Part shown: positions 36,954-46,344 of the stretch, piece by piece
How positions within the stretch are numbered: position 1 is the stretch's first letter
Layout of the letters: the number at the start of each line of letters is the position of its first letter
Assembly: GCF_028553885.1 (NCBI RefSeq)
Contig: NZ_CP067169.1
Span: forward strand, 186,001 to 250,000
Length of the DNA: 64,000 nucleotides
Origin: Paracoccus aestuarii
Lineage (GTDB): Bacteria; Pseudomonadota; Alphaproteobacteria; Rhodobacterales; Rhodobacteraceae
Direction: 5' to 3'
The notes under the pieces: model-generated
Seen by the model: the letters and a program-made list of their open reading frames with translations, nothing else
Told to the model about the DNA's origin: nothing
Database searches by the model: none
Made by a program: the position numbers and the translations under genes

Positions 36954-38153
36954 ATGACATTCCCCGAGCGGTTCTCGAACCTGCCCGACTACGCGTTTCC
37001 GCGTCTGCGGGCGCTGTTGGCGGATCTGCAGCCTGGGCTGGCCCCGGGCGAATCCCCCATGATCCTGACCATCGGCGAACCCCGCCACCCGATGCCGGAT
37101 TTCGTGGGGCCGGTCCTGGCGGACAGCCTGTCCGAATTCGCGAAATACCCCCCGAACGAGGGCGCGCCCGAATTGCTGGCGGCGATCGGCGGCTGGCTGG
37201 ACCGCCGCCATGGCCTGACCGTCACGCCGGACCGGCTGATGGTGCTGAACGGCACGCGCGAGGGGCTGTTCAACGCGGCCTTGGCGCTCTGCCCCGAAAC
37301 GAAGGCCGGGCAGCGGCCCGCGGTGCTGATCCCGAACCCCTTCTATCAGGTCTATGCGGTGGCGGCGGCGGCGGTGGGGGCCGATCCGGTCTTTGTCCCC
37401 GCGACGCCCGATACGGCCAACCTGCCCGATTACGCGGGCCTCGATCCGGCGCTGCTGGACCGGGTGGCGCTGGCCTATCTGTGTTCGCCCGCCAATCCGC
37501 AGGGCGCGGTGGCCGACCGCGACTGGCTGGCGCAGGTGATCCGCTTGGCCGAGCGGCATGATTTCCTGATCCTGGCCGATGAATGCTATTCCGAGATCTG
37601 GCGCGACGCGCCCCCGCCGGGCGCCCTGGCCGTGGCGACGGAGCTGGGCCTGGCGGACCGGGTGGTGATGTTCAATTCGCTGTCCAAGCGGTCGAACCTG
37701 CCGGGGCTGCGCTCGGGCTTTGCGGCGGGCGGGCCCGCGCAGATCGCCCAAATGCGGCGGCTGCGCAGCTATGCCGGCGCGCCCCTGCCGCTGCCCGTGC
37801 AGCGGGTCAGCGCCGCCGCTTGGGGCGATGAGGATCACGTCGCGGCCAGCCTGGCGCTCTATCAGGAAAAATACCGCATCGCGGACGCGGTTCTGGGCGA
37901 CATCCCCGGATATCGCGCGCCGCAGGGGGGCTTCTTTCTGTGGCTGCCCGTCGCGGATGGCGAGGAGGCCGCGCGCCTTTTGTGGTCGCGGGCGGGCATC
38001 CAGGTGCTGCCCGGGGCCTATCTGGCGCGGGCGGTGGACGGGGTGAACCCGGGCGCGGGCTTCATCCGCGTGGCCTTGGTGGCCGATGCGGACCAGACCC
38101 GCGCGGCGCTGACGCGGCTCAGGGCCGTGCTTTACGACGAAACGGGGGGTTGA
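36954..38153 (+). CDS. dapC: PLP aminotransferase, succinyldiaminopimelate transaminase (DapC)-like
   Basis: A 399-residue class I/II aminotransferase: N-terminal LTIGEPRHPMPDFV, GTREGLFNAALAL, CSPANPQGAVADRDWL, ADECYSEIW and the PLP lysine in FNSLSKRSNLPGLRSGF. Sequence type resembles the DapC group that makes N-succinyl-diaminopimelate, which fits the DapD pathway present at 11 kb. Other alanine/aspartate transaminase roles cannot be excluded. Four bases separate it from ftsK. Confidence 0.85.
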   Translation: MTFPERFSNLPDYAFPRLRALLADLQPGLAPGESPMILTIGEPRHPMPDFVGPVLADSLSEFAKYPPNEGAPELLAAIGGWLDRRHGLTVTPDRLMVLNGTREGLFNAALALCPETKAGQRPAVLIPNPFYQVYAVAAAAVGADPVFVPATPDTANLPDYAGLDPALLDRVALAYLCSPANPQGAVADRDWLAQVIRLAERHDFLILADECYSEIWRDAPPPGALAVATELGLADRVVMFNSLSKRSNLPGLRSGFAAGGPAQIAQMRRLRSYAGAPLPLPVQRVSAAAWGDEDHVAASLALYQEKYRIADAVLGDIPGYRAPQGGFFLWLPVADGEEAARLLWSRAGIQVLPGAYLARAVDGVNPGAGFIRVALVADADQTRAALTRLRAVLYDETGG

Positions 38154-38157
38154 GGAC

Positions 38158-40707
38158 ATGGCAAGCTGGCAGGCGAAACACCGCGATCCGCTCTTCGACC
38201 AATCCACCCAGGCCGCGCTGGAACGCCGCCTGAAGGAGGCGATCGGTGCGGGCCTGATCGTCCTGGGCGCATTGATCGCCATGATGCTGGGTAGCTGGTC
38301 CCCCGATGATCCCAGCTTCGGATCGGCCACCGACGCGCCCGCGCAGAACATGCTGGGCGGCGCGGGGGCGATGATCGCCTCGGCCTTGGTGATGATCGCG
38401 GGGATGGGCGCCTGGATGCTGGTCGTCGCGGCCTGGGTCTGGGGCCTGCGGCTGATGCTGCACAAGGGCGAGGACCGGCTGATGCGCGGGATCTTCACGC
38501 CCTTGGCGGTGGCCTTGGCCTCGATCTATGCCAGCACCTTGGTCCCCGGCCCGGGATGGCAGCAGAATTACGGGCTGGGCGGGCATTTCGGCGACATGAT
38601 GATGGGCGCGATGCTGAACCTGCTGCCGATGAAGGCGCAGCTGGGCATCCGCGTGGCTGCCCTGCTGGTGGCGCTGGCGCTGGTCGCGGCGGGGGCCTTC
38701 GTTCTGGGCTTCGACCGGCTGGAGCTGCGGGGCCTTTGGATGCGGTTCCGCCGGGGCCTGGGCACGGCGGGGCAGGGCGCGATGGCCGCGGGCGGGGCGG
38801 CGGCTGCGGGCGTGGCGCGGCTGCGCCGCCCGCGGGCGATCCGCCCCCGCGCGCGAGGCCGCGGCCCCCAAGGCGCGGCGCAAGCCCGCCCCGCCCCCGG
38901 CATTCGAGCTGGAATCCGACATGCCCGAACCCGAGCTGATCGAACGCGACATCGATTTCGACACCGACGCCCCCTCGGACGAGGAGGTGCGCGGCCGCAT
39001 CAGCGACGCGATCCGGTCCAGCACTGCGAAATCCTCGGTCCTGAAGGCCGTGGCGCAGCGCCTGGCACGTGACGGCGCCCCTGCGCCCGCCCATCCCGAG
39101 GACGACCCCGAGGACCACCCCGACCCCGTGGTCGTGACGCAGAAGCCCGCGGCCCCCGCCCGCCCCGCCCCCGCCCCCGGCCGGAGGAGACGGGCATGGG
39201 ATATGAGCGCCCGCCGCTGGACCTGCTGTCGGCGCCGACCGATGCCGATGCCGTCCCCGTCTCGCAGGAGGCGTTGATGGAGAACGCCCGCATGCTGGAG
39301 GCGGTGCTGGACGATTACGGCGTCAAGGGCCAGATCACCGAGGTCAGGCCCGGCCCGGTCGTCACGCTCTACGAACTGGAGCCCGCGCCGGGCCTGAAGG
39401 CCAGCCGGGTGATCGGCCTGGCCGATGACATCGCGCGGTCCATGTCGGCCTTGTCGGCGCGGGTCAGCACCGTTCCGGGCCGCACCGTCATCGGGATCGA
39501 GTTGCCCAATGCGCGGCGCGAAAAGGTCCTGCTGCGCGAGATCTTCGCCAGCCGCGCCTTTGGCGACGGCACGCAGCCGCTGCCTTTGGCGCTCGGCAAG
39601 GATATCGGCGGCGATCCGGTCGTGGCGAACCTGGCCAAGATGCCCCACCTGCTGATCGCGGGCACCACCGGTTCGGGGAAATCCGTGGCGATCAACACAA
39701 TGATCCTGTCGCTGCTGTACAAGCTGACCCCGGATGAATGCCGGCTGATCATGATCGACCCCAAGATGCTGGAACTGTCGGTCTATGACGGCATCCCGCA
39801 TCTGCTGTCCCCGGTCGTCACCGACCCCAAGAAGGCCGTCGTGGCGCTGAAATGGGTCGTGGGCGAGATGGAGGACCGCTATCGCAAGATGTCCAAGATG
39901 GGCGTCCGCAACATCGAGGGCTATAACGGCCGCGTCCGCGAGGCGCTGTCCAAGGGCGAGCTGTTCAAGCGCACCGTCCAGACCGGCTTCGACGAGGATA
40001 CCGGCGATGCCATCTGGGAAACCGAGGAATTCCAGCCCGAGACCTTCCCCTATATCGTCGTCATCGTGGACGAGATGGCCGACCTGATGATGGTCGCGGG
40101 CAAGGAGATCGAGGCCTGCATCCAGCGCCTGGCGCAGATGGCGCGGGCCTCGGGCATCCACCTGATCATGGCCACGCAGCGCCCCTCGGTCGATGTCATC
40201 ACCGGCACGATCAAGGCGAACTTCCCCACCCGGATCAGCTTTCAGGTCACATCCAAGATCGACAGCCGCACCATCCTGGGCGAACAGGGGGCCGAACAGC
40301 TGCTGGGCCAGGGCGACATGCTCTATATGGGCAACGGCGCGCGGATCACCCGCATCCACGGCCCCTTCGTCAGCGACGAGGAGGTCGAGGAGGTGGTGAC
40401 CCATCTGAAATCCTTCGGTCCCCCCAGCTATAAGTCCGGCGTGGTCGAGGGCGTGGACGAGGAGAAGGCCGACGATATCGACGCGGTTCTGGGCCTGGGC
40501 GGCGGCGACGGGGGCGACGACGCGCTCTATGATCAGGCGGTGATGATCGTGGCCAAGGACCGCAAATGTTCGACCAGCTATATCCAGCGCAAGCTGGCCA
40601 TCGGCTATAACAAGGCCGCGCGGCTGGTCGAGCAGATGGAGGAGCAGGGCGTCGTCAGCAGCGCCAACCATGTCGGCAAGCGCGAGGTGCTGGTCCCCGA
40701 GGTCTGA
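38158..40707 (+). CDS. ftsK: DNA translocase FtsK, reading frame broken twice in the linker
   Basis: N-terminal membrane domain (38158 to about 38820) with four hydrophobic segments, a Pro/Ala-rich linker, and a C-terminal RecA-like motor (from 39196): Walker [11 protein letters not shown], Walker [25 protein letters not shown] and a C-terminal gamma winged helix ([21 protein letters not shown]). It pumps DNA at the division septum. The continuous protein would be about 849 residues, but coding moves to the +2 frame near 38830-38870 and back near 39150-39190, both in C-rich runs. Net length stays in phase, pointing to two indels. An in-frame ATG at 39196 with GGAGGAG upstream could start the motor alone. 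Confidence 0.9.
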
Positions 40708-40733
40708 CCCCGCGGGACCCGAGGGAGAGAGCC

Positions 40734-41486
40734 ATGCCGATCTGGCAGCTGCACATGCTGAACGCGCGCGGCGCGCTGACGCCCATCATGGCCGAGATCC
40801 GCGCCCATGCGCGCGAGGTCGTGGCGCTGGTCGAGGATCATCTGGACCTGCCGCGATTCGACCTGGTGGTGCGGGCGGGGGACGGGGTCATCCCGGAATG
40901 GGGGATCGGCGGCCATGCCCCGGCGCCCGGCATCATCGAGCTGATGCTGGACCCCGCCCGCGTTGCGCCCGAGCATTTCCGCCGCACGCTGGTCCATGAG
41001 ATGCATCACCTTGCCCGGTGGGAGGGGCCGGGATATGGCCGGTCCCTGGGCGAGGCGCTGGTCACCGAGGGGCTGGCCGGGCATTTCGTGCTGCAGGTGC
41101 TGGGCGGGCCAGCCGACCCCTGGGACCAGGTGCGGCCGGGCACGGGCGTTCTGAAACAGGCGGCCACGGGCTGGGCCCGGCGCGATCATGATCACGGCGA
41201 CTGGTTCATGGGCCGGGGGCGGATGCGGAAATGGACAGGCTATGGGCTGGGCCACCGCATCGTGGCCGAGCATCTGACCGAGGGCGGCGATGCGGCGGCG
41301 CTGGTCCATGCGCCCGCCGATGATTTCCGCCAGGCCCTGCGCCGCCTGATGGCGACCGAAGCGGTCGAGGAGCCGGCAGCCGAGCATTTCGGCCCGCCCG
41401 CGCCCGATAGTGCGTCCCGCGACGCCGGGGGGCCAGCCCCCCGGACCCCCCCGGCCGGCACGGGGCCGGAACCGGAGGGGCGCTGA
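40734..41486 (+). CDS. DUF2268-type putative zinc metalloprotease
   Basis: A 250-residue cytoplasmic protein with HEMHH (residues about 88-92) and a downstream glutamate in LVTEGLAGHF, the gluzincin-like layout of DUF2268 (predicted Zn-dependent proteases). The C-terminal ~45 residues are disordered, Pro/Gly/Glu-rich. The target is unknown. It follows ftsK by 26 bp and ends two bases before the convergent ettA stop. Confidence 0.8.
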   Translation: MPIWQLHMLNARGALTPIMAEIRAHAREVVALVEDHLDLPRFDLVVRAGDGVIPEWGIGGHAPAPGIIELMLDPARVAPEHFRRTLVHEMHHLARWEGPGYGRSLGEALVTEGLAGHFVLQVLGGPADPWDQVRPGTGVLKQAATGWARRDHDHGDWFMGRGRMRKWTGYGLGHRIVAEHLTEGGDAAALVHAPADDFRQALRRLMATEAVEEPAAEHFGPPAPDSASRDAGGPAPRTPPAGTGPEPEGR

Positions 41487-41488
41487 GG

Positions 41489-43144
41489 TCAGCGGGTGAA
41501 CTTCTTGTGCTTCACCCGGGTCGGGTTCACGGAATCCGGGCCGAGGCGGCGGATCTTGTCCTCCTCGTAGGCCTGGAAGTTGCCCTCGAACCATTCGACA
41601 TGCGCGTCGCCCTCGAAGGCCAGGATATGGGTGCAGAGACGGTCGAGGAAGAAACGATCGTGGCTGATGATCACCGCGCAGCCGGCGAAATCCTCCAGCG
41701 CGGCCTCCAGCGCCTGCAGCGTCTCCACGTCCAGGTCGTTGGTCGGTTCGTCCAGCAGCAGGACGTTGCCGCCCGATTTCAGCAGCTTGGCCATGTGGAC
41801 GCGGTTGCGTTCCCCGCCCGAGAGCTGGCCCACCTTCTTCTGCTGGTCGCCGCCCTTGAAGTTGAAGGCCGAGCAATAGGCGCGGCTGTTCATCTGCGCA
41901 TCGCCCAGCACGATCTGTTCGGCGCCGCCGCTGATTTCCTCCCAGACAGTCGCGTTGGGGTCCAGGGCGTCGCGGGACTGGTCCACATAGGACAGCTGGA
42001 CCGTGTCGCCGAAGGTGATCTGACCCTCGTCGGGGGCCTCGTTGCCGGTCAGCATGCGGAACAGCGTCGACTTGCCCGCGCCGTTGGGGCCGATCACGCC
42101 GACGATGCCGCCGGGCGGCAGGCTGAAGGTCAGATCCTCGATCAAGAGCTTGTCGCCCATGGCCTTCTTCAGGCCCTCGACCTCGATCACCTTGTTGCCC
42201 AAGCGTTCGCCGTTGGGGATGATGATCTGGGCGCGGGACAGCTTGTCGCGCTCGGACTGGTTGGCCAGCTCGTTATAGGCGTTGATCCGGGCCTTGGATT
42301 TCGCCTGGCGCGCCTTGGCGCCGGCGCGGATCCATTCCAGCTCGCGCTCCAGGACCTTCTGCTTGGACTTGTCCTCGCGGGATTCCTGTTCCAGCCGCTT
42401 GGCCTTCTGTTCCAGCCAGGCCGAGTAGTTCCCCTCGTAGGGGATGCCCCGGCCGCGATCCAGCTCCAGGATCCAGCTGGTGATGTCGTCCAGGAAATAG
42501 CGGTCATGGGTCACGGTCAGGATCGTGCCCGGATATTCGATCAGGTGCTTTTGCAGCCAGGCGATGGTTTCCGCGTCCAGGTGGTTGGTCGGTTCGTCCA
42601 GAAGCAGCATGTCCGGCGCCTCAAGCAGCAGCTTGCAGAGCGCCACGCGACGCTTTTCGCCGCCCGACAGGGTGGTCACATCCGCATCGTCGGGCGGGCA
42701 GCGCAGGGCTTCCATCGCCACGTCGATCTGGCTGTCCAGATCCCACAGGTTTTCGGCGTCGATCTGGTCCTGCAGGGCGGCCATCTCCTCGGCCGTCTCG
42801 TCGGAATAGTTCATCGCCAGGTCGTTGTAGCGGTCGAGGATGGCCTTTTTCGCGGCCACGCCCAGCATCACGTTGCCGCGCACATCCAGCGATTCGTCCA
42901 GCTGGGGTTCCTGGGGCAGATAGCCCACGGTCGCGCCCTTGGCGGCCCAGGCCTCGCCCGAGAAATCCTTGTCCCAGCCCGCCATGACGCGCAGCAGGGT
43001 GGATTTGCCGGCGCCATTGACGCCGACGACGCCGATCTTGACGCCGGGAAGAAAGTTCAGACGGATGTTCTCGAAGACCTTCTTGCCGCCGGGATAGGTC
43101 TTGGACACGCCGTCCATGTGATAGACGAACTGATAGGCCGCCAT
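41489..43144 (-). CDS. ettA: Energy-dependent translational throttle protein EttA (ABC-F)
   Basis: A 551-residue soluble ABC-F ATPase with two ABC domains: GVNGAGKST and LSGGEKRRVAL plus LLLDEPTNHLD in the first, GPNGAGKST and LSGGERNRVHM plus LLLDEPTNDLD in the second, joined by a basic helical P-site tRNA-interaction motif (LEQKAKRLEQESREDKSKQK). It gates early elongation on ribosomes according to energy state. Length and the YQFVYHMDGVSKTYP start fit EttA. Confidence 0.95.
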   Translation of the reverse strand: MAAYQFVYHMDGVSKTYPGGKKVFENIRLNFLPGVKIGVVGVNGAGKSTLLRVMAGWDKDFSGEAWAAKGATVGYLPQEPQLDESLDVRGNVMLGVAAKKAILDRYNDLAMNYSDETAEEMAALQDQIDAENLWDLDSQIDVAMEALRCPPDDADVTTLSGGEKRRVALCKLLLEAPDMLLLDEPTNHLDAETIAWLQKHLIEYPGTILTVTHDRYFLDDITSWILELDRGRGIPYEGNYSAWLEQKAKRLEQESREDKSKQKVLERELEWIRAGAKARQAKSKARINAYNELANQSERDKLSRAQIIIPNGERLGNKVIEVEGLKKAMGDKLLIEDLTFSLPPGGIVGVIGPNGAGKSTLFRMLTGNEAPDEGQITFGDTVQLSYVDQSRDALDPNATVWEEISGGAEQIVLGDAQMNSRAYCSAFNFKGGDQQKKVGQLSGGERNRVHMAKLLKSGGNVLLLDEPTNDLDVETLQALEAALEDFAGCAVIISHDRFFLDRLCTHILAFEGDAHVEWFEGNFQAYEEDKIRRLGPDSVNPTRVKHKKFTR

Positions 43145-43199
43145 GGGGAATCTCCTGCAATTTGCGGCTTTCTAGGGCATTCGGGCCGCCGGGGAAAGG

Positions 43200-44120
43200 T
43201 CAGCGCATCCGGTCCGCGAAATCGCGGCCCATGATCGCGCGCACGGCATCGACCTGGGGGGCAAGGCGGGCCTCCAGCGCGGCCACGGCCTCGGGCGGGG
43301 GCATCAGGCCGGGGGCGTTGGCAAAGACCTTCTGATCCAGGTTGCCATAGGCCATCGGGCCGATGCCCAGATAGGCCTCGACCTCGTCCATCACCAGATG
43401 CGGCTCGCGCGCGATGCGGCCGAAGGGGATGACCAGCATGTCGGGATAGCGTGCCAGCCAGCGCGGCAGATAGGCCGCATAATCGCCGCGTTCGTCCAGC
43501 ACGGGGTTCGCGACCTCGGCCAGCCAGTCCTCCAGCGTGGCGGGGGCGCGTTTCTCGCGGCGCAGGTTCATGCGCAGCTGGGATATGGCGCGGTCGACCG
43601 GGTGGCGCAGCAGATAGATCACCCGCGCCTTGGGCAGCAGCGCATGGACCGCATCGACCCCCGCCTCGGGCAGGCCGGAATATTCGGGGGTGAAATCCAT
43701 CGGGATGGCATGGGCGGGGGCGGGGGCGAAGACGCGCTTGTACCATTGGTTGTGGAACATCTTGCCCGCGGTGATCGCGGTCAGATAGGCGTCCAGCGCT
43801 GGATCCAGCGGGACCTCGCGGAAGACGTGGCGGTCGCGGATCTCCTGCGGCTTGTTGCGGTAATGCCAGCCGATCCAGCGGCGGTGTTCGGGGATGTGCA
43901 GATGGTTGAAATACTGCACCTCCTTGAAGGGAGGGATCCAGATCTGGGGATGCTGGCCCAGCATCTGGGCCAGCCAGCTCGTCCCGGCCTTCTGCGCGCC
44001 GATGCACAGCGCGCCGGGCTTGCGCGGCCGGCCCTCGGGGTCGAAGGCCGGGCTGATCGCCAGCACCGTGCGCAGCCGCGTAACCGTCTCAGCCGTCGTC
44101 GCGTGTTCCCCAAAGGTCAT
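43200..44120 (-). CDS. Sulfotransferase-domain protein
   Basis: A 306-residue protein with the 5'-phosphosulfate loop [16 protein letters not shown] (residues about 39-54) and 3'-phosphate region [22 protein letters not shown]. It should transfer sulfate from PAPS to an unknown acceptor, perhaps a surface polysaccharide or lipid. The only Met before the PAPS loop is at 44120, so the gene overlaps the end of rimO by 32 bp; translation is likely coupled. Confidence 0.88.
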   Translation of the reverse strand: MTFGEHATTAETVTRLRTVLAISPAFDPEGRPRKPGALCIGAQKAGTSWLAQMLGQHPQIWIPPFKEVQYFNHLHIPEHRRWIGWHYRNKPQEIRDRHVFREVPLDPALDAYLTAITAGKMFHNQWYKRVFAPAPAHAIPMDFTPEYSGLPEAGVDAVHALLPKARVIYLLRHPVDRAISQLRMNLRREKRAPATLEDWLAEVANPVLDERGDYAAYLPRWLARYPDMLVIPFGRIAREPHLVMDEVEAYLGIGPMAYGNLDQKVFANAPGLMPPPEAVAALEARLAPQVDAVRAIMGRDFADRMR

Positions 44121-45471
44121 AATCGCCCGCCTCGTCCACCGTCACGGTCACCATATCGCCGGGGGCCAGGCCGTCAAAGCCCTGATCGATGAACAGGTTG
44201 CCGTCGATCTCGGGGGCGTCGGCCTTGGTGCGGCAGGTGGCGCCGTCCGCATCGACCTCGTCCACGATGACCTGGATCCGGGTGCCGACCTTGGCGGCCA
44301 GCTTGGCGGCGCTGATGGCTTGTGCCTTTTCCATGAAGCGCTCGAAGCGGTCCTGCTTGAGATCAGGGGCGACATGATCGGGCAGGTCGTTGGCCCGCGC
44401 GCCCTTGACGTTTTCATATTGAAAGGCGCCGACGCGATCCAGCTGCGCCTCGTCCAGCCAGTCCAGCAGGGTCTGGAATTCGGCCTCGGTCTCGCCGGGG
44501 TAACCGACGATGAAGGTGGAACGCAGGGTGATCTCGGGGCAGACCGCGCGCCATGCGGCGATCTCGTCCAGCGTCCTGGCCGCCGCTGCGGGCCGGGCCA
44601 TGCGCCGCAGCACGTCCGGATGGGCGTGCTGGAAGGGGATGTCCAGATAGGGCAGCACCAATCCGTCCGCCATCAGCGGGATGAGGTCGCGCACATGCGG
44701 ATAGGGATAGACGTAATGCAGCCGCACCCAAGCCCCGAGCGACCCCAGATCGCGCGCCAGATCGGTGATATGGGCGCGGTGCCCGCGATCGGTGGCATGC
44801 TTCAGGTCCAGCCCATAGGCGCTGGTATCCTGGCTGATGACCAGCAGTTCCTTGACGCCGGCCTGCACCAGGCGTTCCGCCTCGCGGATCACGGCATGGG
44901 CCGGTCGGCTGGCCAGGCGGCCGCGCATGTCGGGGATGATGCAGAACCTGCACTTGTGATTGCAGCCCTCCGAGATCTTCAGATAGCTGTAATGCCGCGG
45001 CGTCAGGCTGACGCCCGATGCCGGCAGCAGGTCAATGAAGGGGTCGGGGCGCGGCGGCACCGCGGCATGGACCGCGTCCAGAACCTGTTCGTATTGATGC
45101 GGACCGGTGACGGCCAGAACCTTGGGATGTGCGCCGGTAATGTAGTCTGGCTCGGCCCCCAGGCAGCCGGTGACGATGACGCGTCCGTTCTCGCGCAGCG
45201 CCTCGCCAATGGCGTCCAGGCTTTCGGCCTTGGCGCTGTCCAGGAAGCCGCAGGTATTGACCACCACGGCATCGGCGCCGTGGTAATCCGCGCTGATCGC
45301 ATAGCCCTCGGCCCGCAGGCGGGTCAGGATGCGTTCGCTGTCCACCAGCGCCTTTGGACAGCCGAGCGAGACCATGCCGATGGTCGGCTGGCCGTCGCGG
45401 CGGTCGTCGGGCACGCGCGCACGGGCGAGGTCGGGGCGAAGATCGGGCGGGTTCTGCTGCATCCGCCGCAC
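44089..45471 (-). CDS. rimO: Ribosomal protein S12 methylthiotransferase RimO
   Basis: A 460-residue radical-SAM enzyme that methylthiolates Asp of ribosomal protein S12. Order: N-terminal UPF0004 domain with [18 protein letters not shown] and CGFLDSAK, radical-SAM cysteines in [12 protein letters not shown], and a C-terminal TRAM domain (about 395-455). The name follows the SLGCPKN-type text and overall match to RimO rather than MiaB. The gene is preceded by a 21-residue ORF and overlaps the sulfotransferase gene. Confidence 0.95.
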   Translation of the reverse strand: MRRMQQNPPDLRPDLARARVPDDRRDGQPTIGMVSLGCPKALVDSERILTRLRAEGYAISADYHGADAVVVNTCGFLDSAKAESLDAIGEALRENGRVIVTGCLGAEPDYITGAHPKVLAVTGPHQYEQVLDAVHAAVPPRPDPFIDLLPASGVSLTPRHYSYLKISEGCNHKCRFCIIPDMRGRLASRPAHAVIREAERLVQAGVKELLVISQDTSAYGLDLKHATDRGHRAHITDLARDLGSLGAWVRLHYVYPYPHVRDLIPLMADGLVLPYLDIPFQHAHPDVLRRMARPAAAARTLDEIAAWRAVCPEITLRSTFIVGYPGETEAEFQTLLDWLDEAQLDRVGAFQYENVKGARANDLPDHVAPDLKQDRFERFMEKAQAISAAKLAAKVGTRIQVIVDEVDADGATCRTKADAPEIDGNLFIDQGFDGLAPGDMVTVTVDEAGDYDLWGTRDDG

Positions 45472-45504
45472 ATAAGCGATTCGCCCCGTCGGGAAAAGAG
45501 GCGC

Positions 45505-45570
45505 TTACCGGTGGCGGCGCGACCGGCGGAACAGCTTGAACAGGGCGAACAGCTTCAGCAGACGGAACAT
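45505..45570 (-). CDS. Candidate 21-residue basic amphipathic peptide
   Basis: A 22-codon ORF with AAAGGA about seven bases before its ATG and a TAA stop, 33 bp upstream of rimO on the same strand. The peptide begins MFRLLKLFALFKLF and ends in an Arg/His-rich tail (RRSRRHR), so it is a strongly cationic amphipathic helix that could insert in or lie on the membrane. It is too short for family assignment. No direct evidence of translation. Confidence 0.45.
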   Translation of the reverse strand: MFRLLKLFALFKLFRRSRRHR

Positions 45571-46186
45571 GGGTCTTCCTTTCGTTGCGTGGTCGTCACG
45601 TGGATCACCGGGGGAACGCGCCCGGGCCCTCCGGGGGTCCATCACGTCGTCGCCGGAACGTGATTTCACTTGGCCCCGCCGCGGCGGCACTCTGGCGGGG
45701 AAGAAAGCCCTGATCGCCCTTGCCCTGACCCTCTCCGCCGCGCTGGCCGCCCCCGCCGCCGCGCAGCAGTCCAGCATCCAGCGCAACGGCCCCTATATCG
45801 AGGTCTGGGACAATCGCGGCGGCAACGTGCTGGAGATGGTGCGCACCCGCGAACAGCTGGCCGCATCGGGGCGCGAGGTGCGCATCCGCGGCTATTGCCG
45901 GTCGGCCTGCACGATCCTGACGACCATGCCCAATGCCTGCCTGGGGCCGAACGCGCGCATCGGGTTCCACGCGCCGCGCATCCAGGGCACGCAGATCATC
46001 CCGCCCTATGTCGATCAGATCATGGGGAATTTCTATCGCAACGGTATCCGCGACCGCTGGTTCGGCGGCTGGAACCGCCGGATGGAGATGCAGGTCATCA
46101 GCGCGCAGGACTATGTCCGCCTGGACCCGGAAACGCGCATCTGCGACAGCCTGCGCACCCACGAACAGCGCACCCGCCGCTACTGA
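45569..46186 (+). CDS. Secreted ClpP/COG3904-like protein, start uncertain
   Basis: From about 45692 the frame reads a signal peptide (GKKALIALALTLSAALAAPAAAQ) followed by EVWDNRGGNVLEMVRTREQL, RGYCRSACTIL and ARIGFHAPR. The order Gly-rich turn, C-x-SAC with a Ser, then His resembles ClpP-fold periplasmic proteins of the COG3904 type. The only ATG in frame is at 45569, giving 40 residues unlike a leader; a CTG at 45692 would give a clean 164-residue precursor. No ATG, GTG or TTG lies between. Either an unusual start or a 5' frame disruption is present. Confidence 0.6.
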   Translation: MGLPFVAWSSRGSPGERARALRGSITSSPERDFTWPRRGGTLAGKKALIALALTLSAALAAPAAAQQSSIQRNGPYIEVWDNRGGNVLEMVRTREQLAASGREVRIRGYCRSACTILTTMPNACLGPNARIGFHAPRIQGTQIIPPYVDQIMGNFYRNGIRDRWFGGWNRRMEMQVISAQDYVRLDPETRICDSLRTHEQRTRRY

Positions 46187-46228
46187 CGCGCGGTGATGCA
46201 GACGCGCCACAGCGGCGCGGGGCTGCGA

Positions 46229-46258
46229 CATGGCGGCGGGTTGCATCGCGCCGCCATG
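46229..46258. repeat. Perfect 10-bp inverted repeat upstream of cydA
   Basis: CATGGCGGCG (46229-46238) and CGCCGCCATG (46249-46258) with a 10-base centre, 86 bp before the cydA start and 43 bp after the preceding gene. There is no T tract, so it could be an operator or an RNA hairpin. No FNR/Anr-type TTGAT-N4-ATCAA site is seen in the gap. Confidence 0.55.
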
Positions 46259-46344
46259 CTGGCACAGTCGGGTCATGGGCGCGCCCGCGCCGCATCTGAA
46301 CCGGCCACGCCCAAGGCGCGTGCCCCCGCCGTGAAAGGCACCCG

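Noticed and set aside
34680-38498. 1272-codon minus-strand open frame opposite sdhAF4, amidase and dapC
   Set aside because: Same composition bias; the opposite strand carries recognised enzymes with intact active sites.
38820-39196. Programmed frameshifting in ftsK
   Set aside because: Two opposite shifts in C-rich linker DNA would be needed; no slippery heptamer or conserved stimulator structure is visible, so indels are a simpler reading.
46187-46344. FNR/Anr box before cydA
   Set aside because: No TTGAT-N4-ATCAA or close variant was found in the gap; only the CATGGCGGCG dyad is present.
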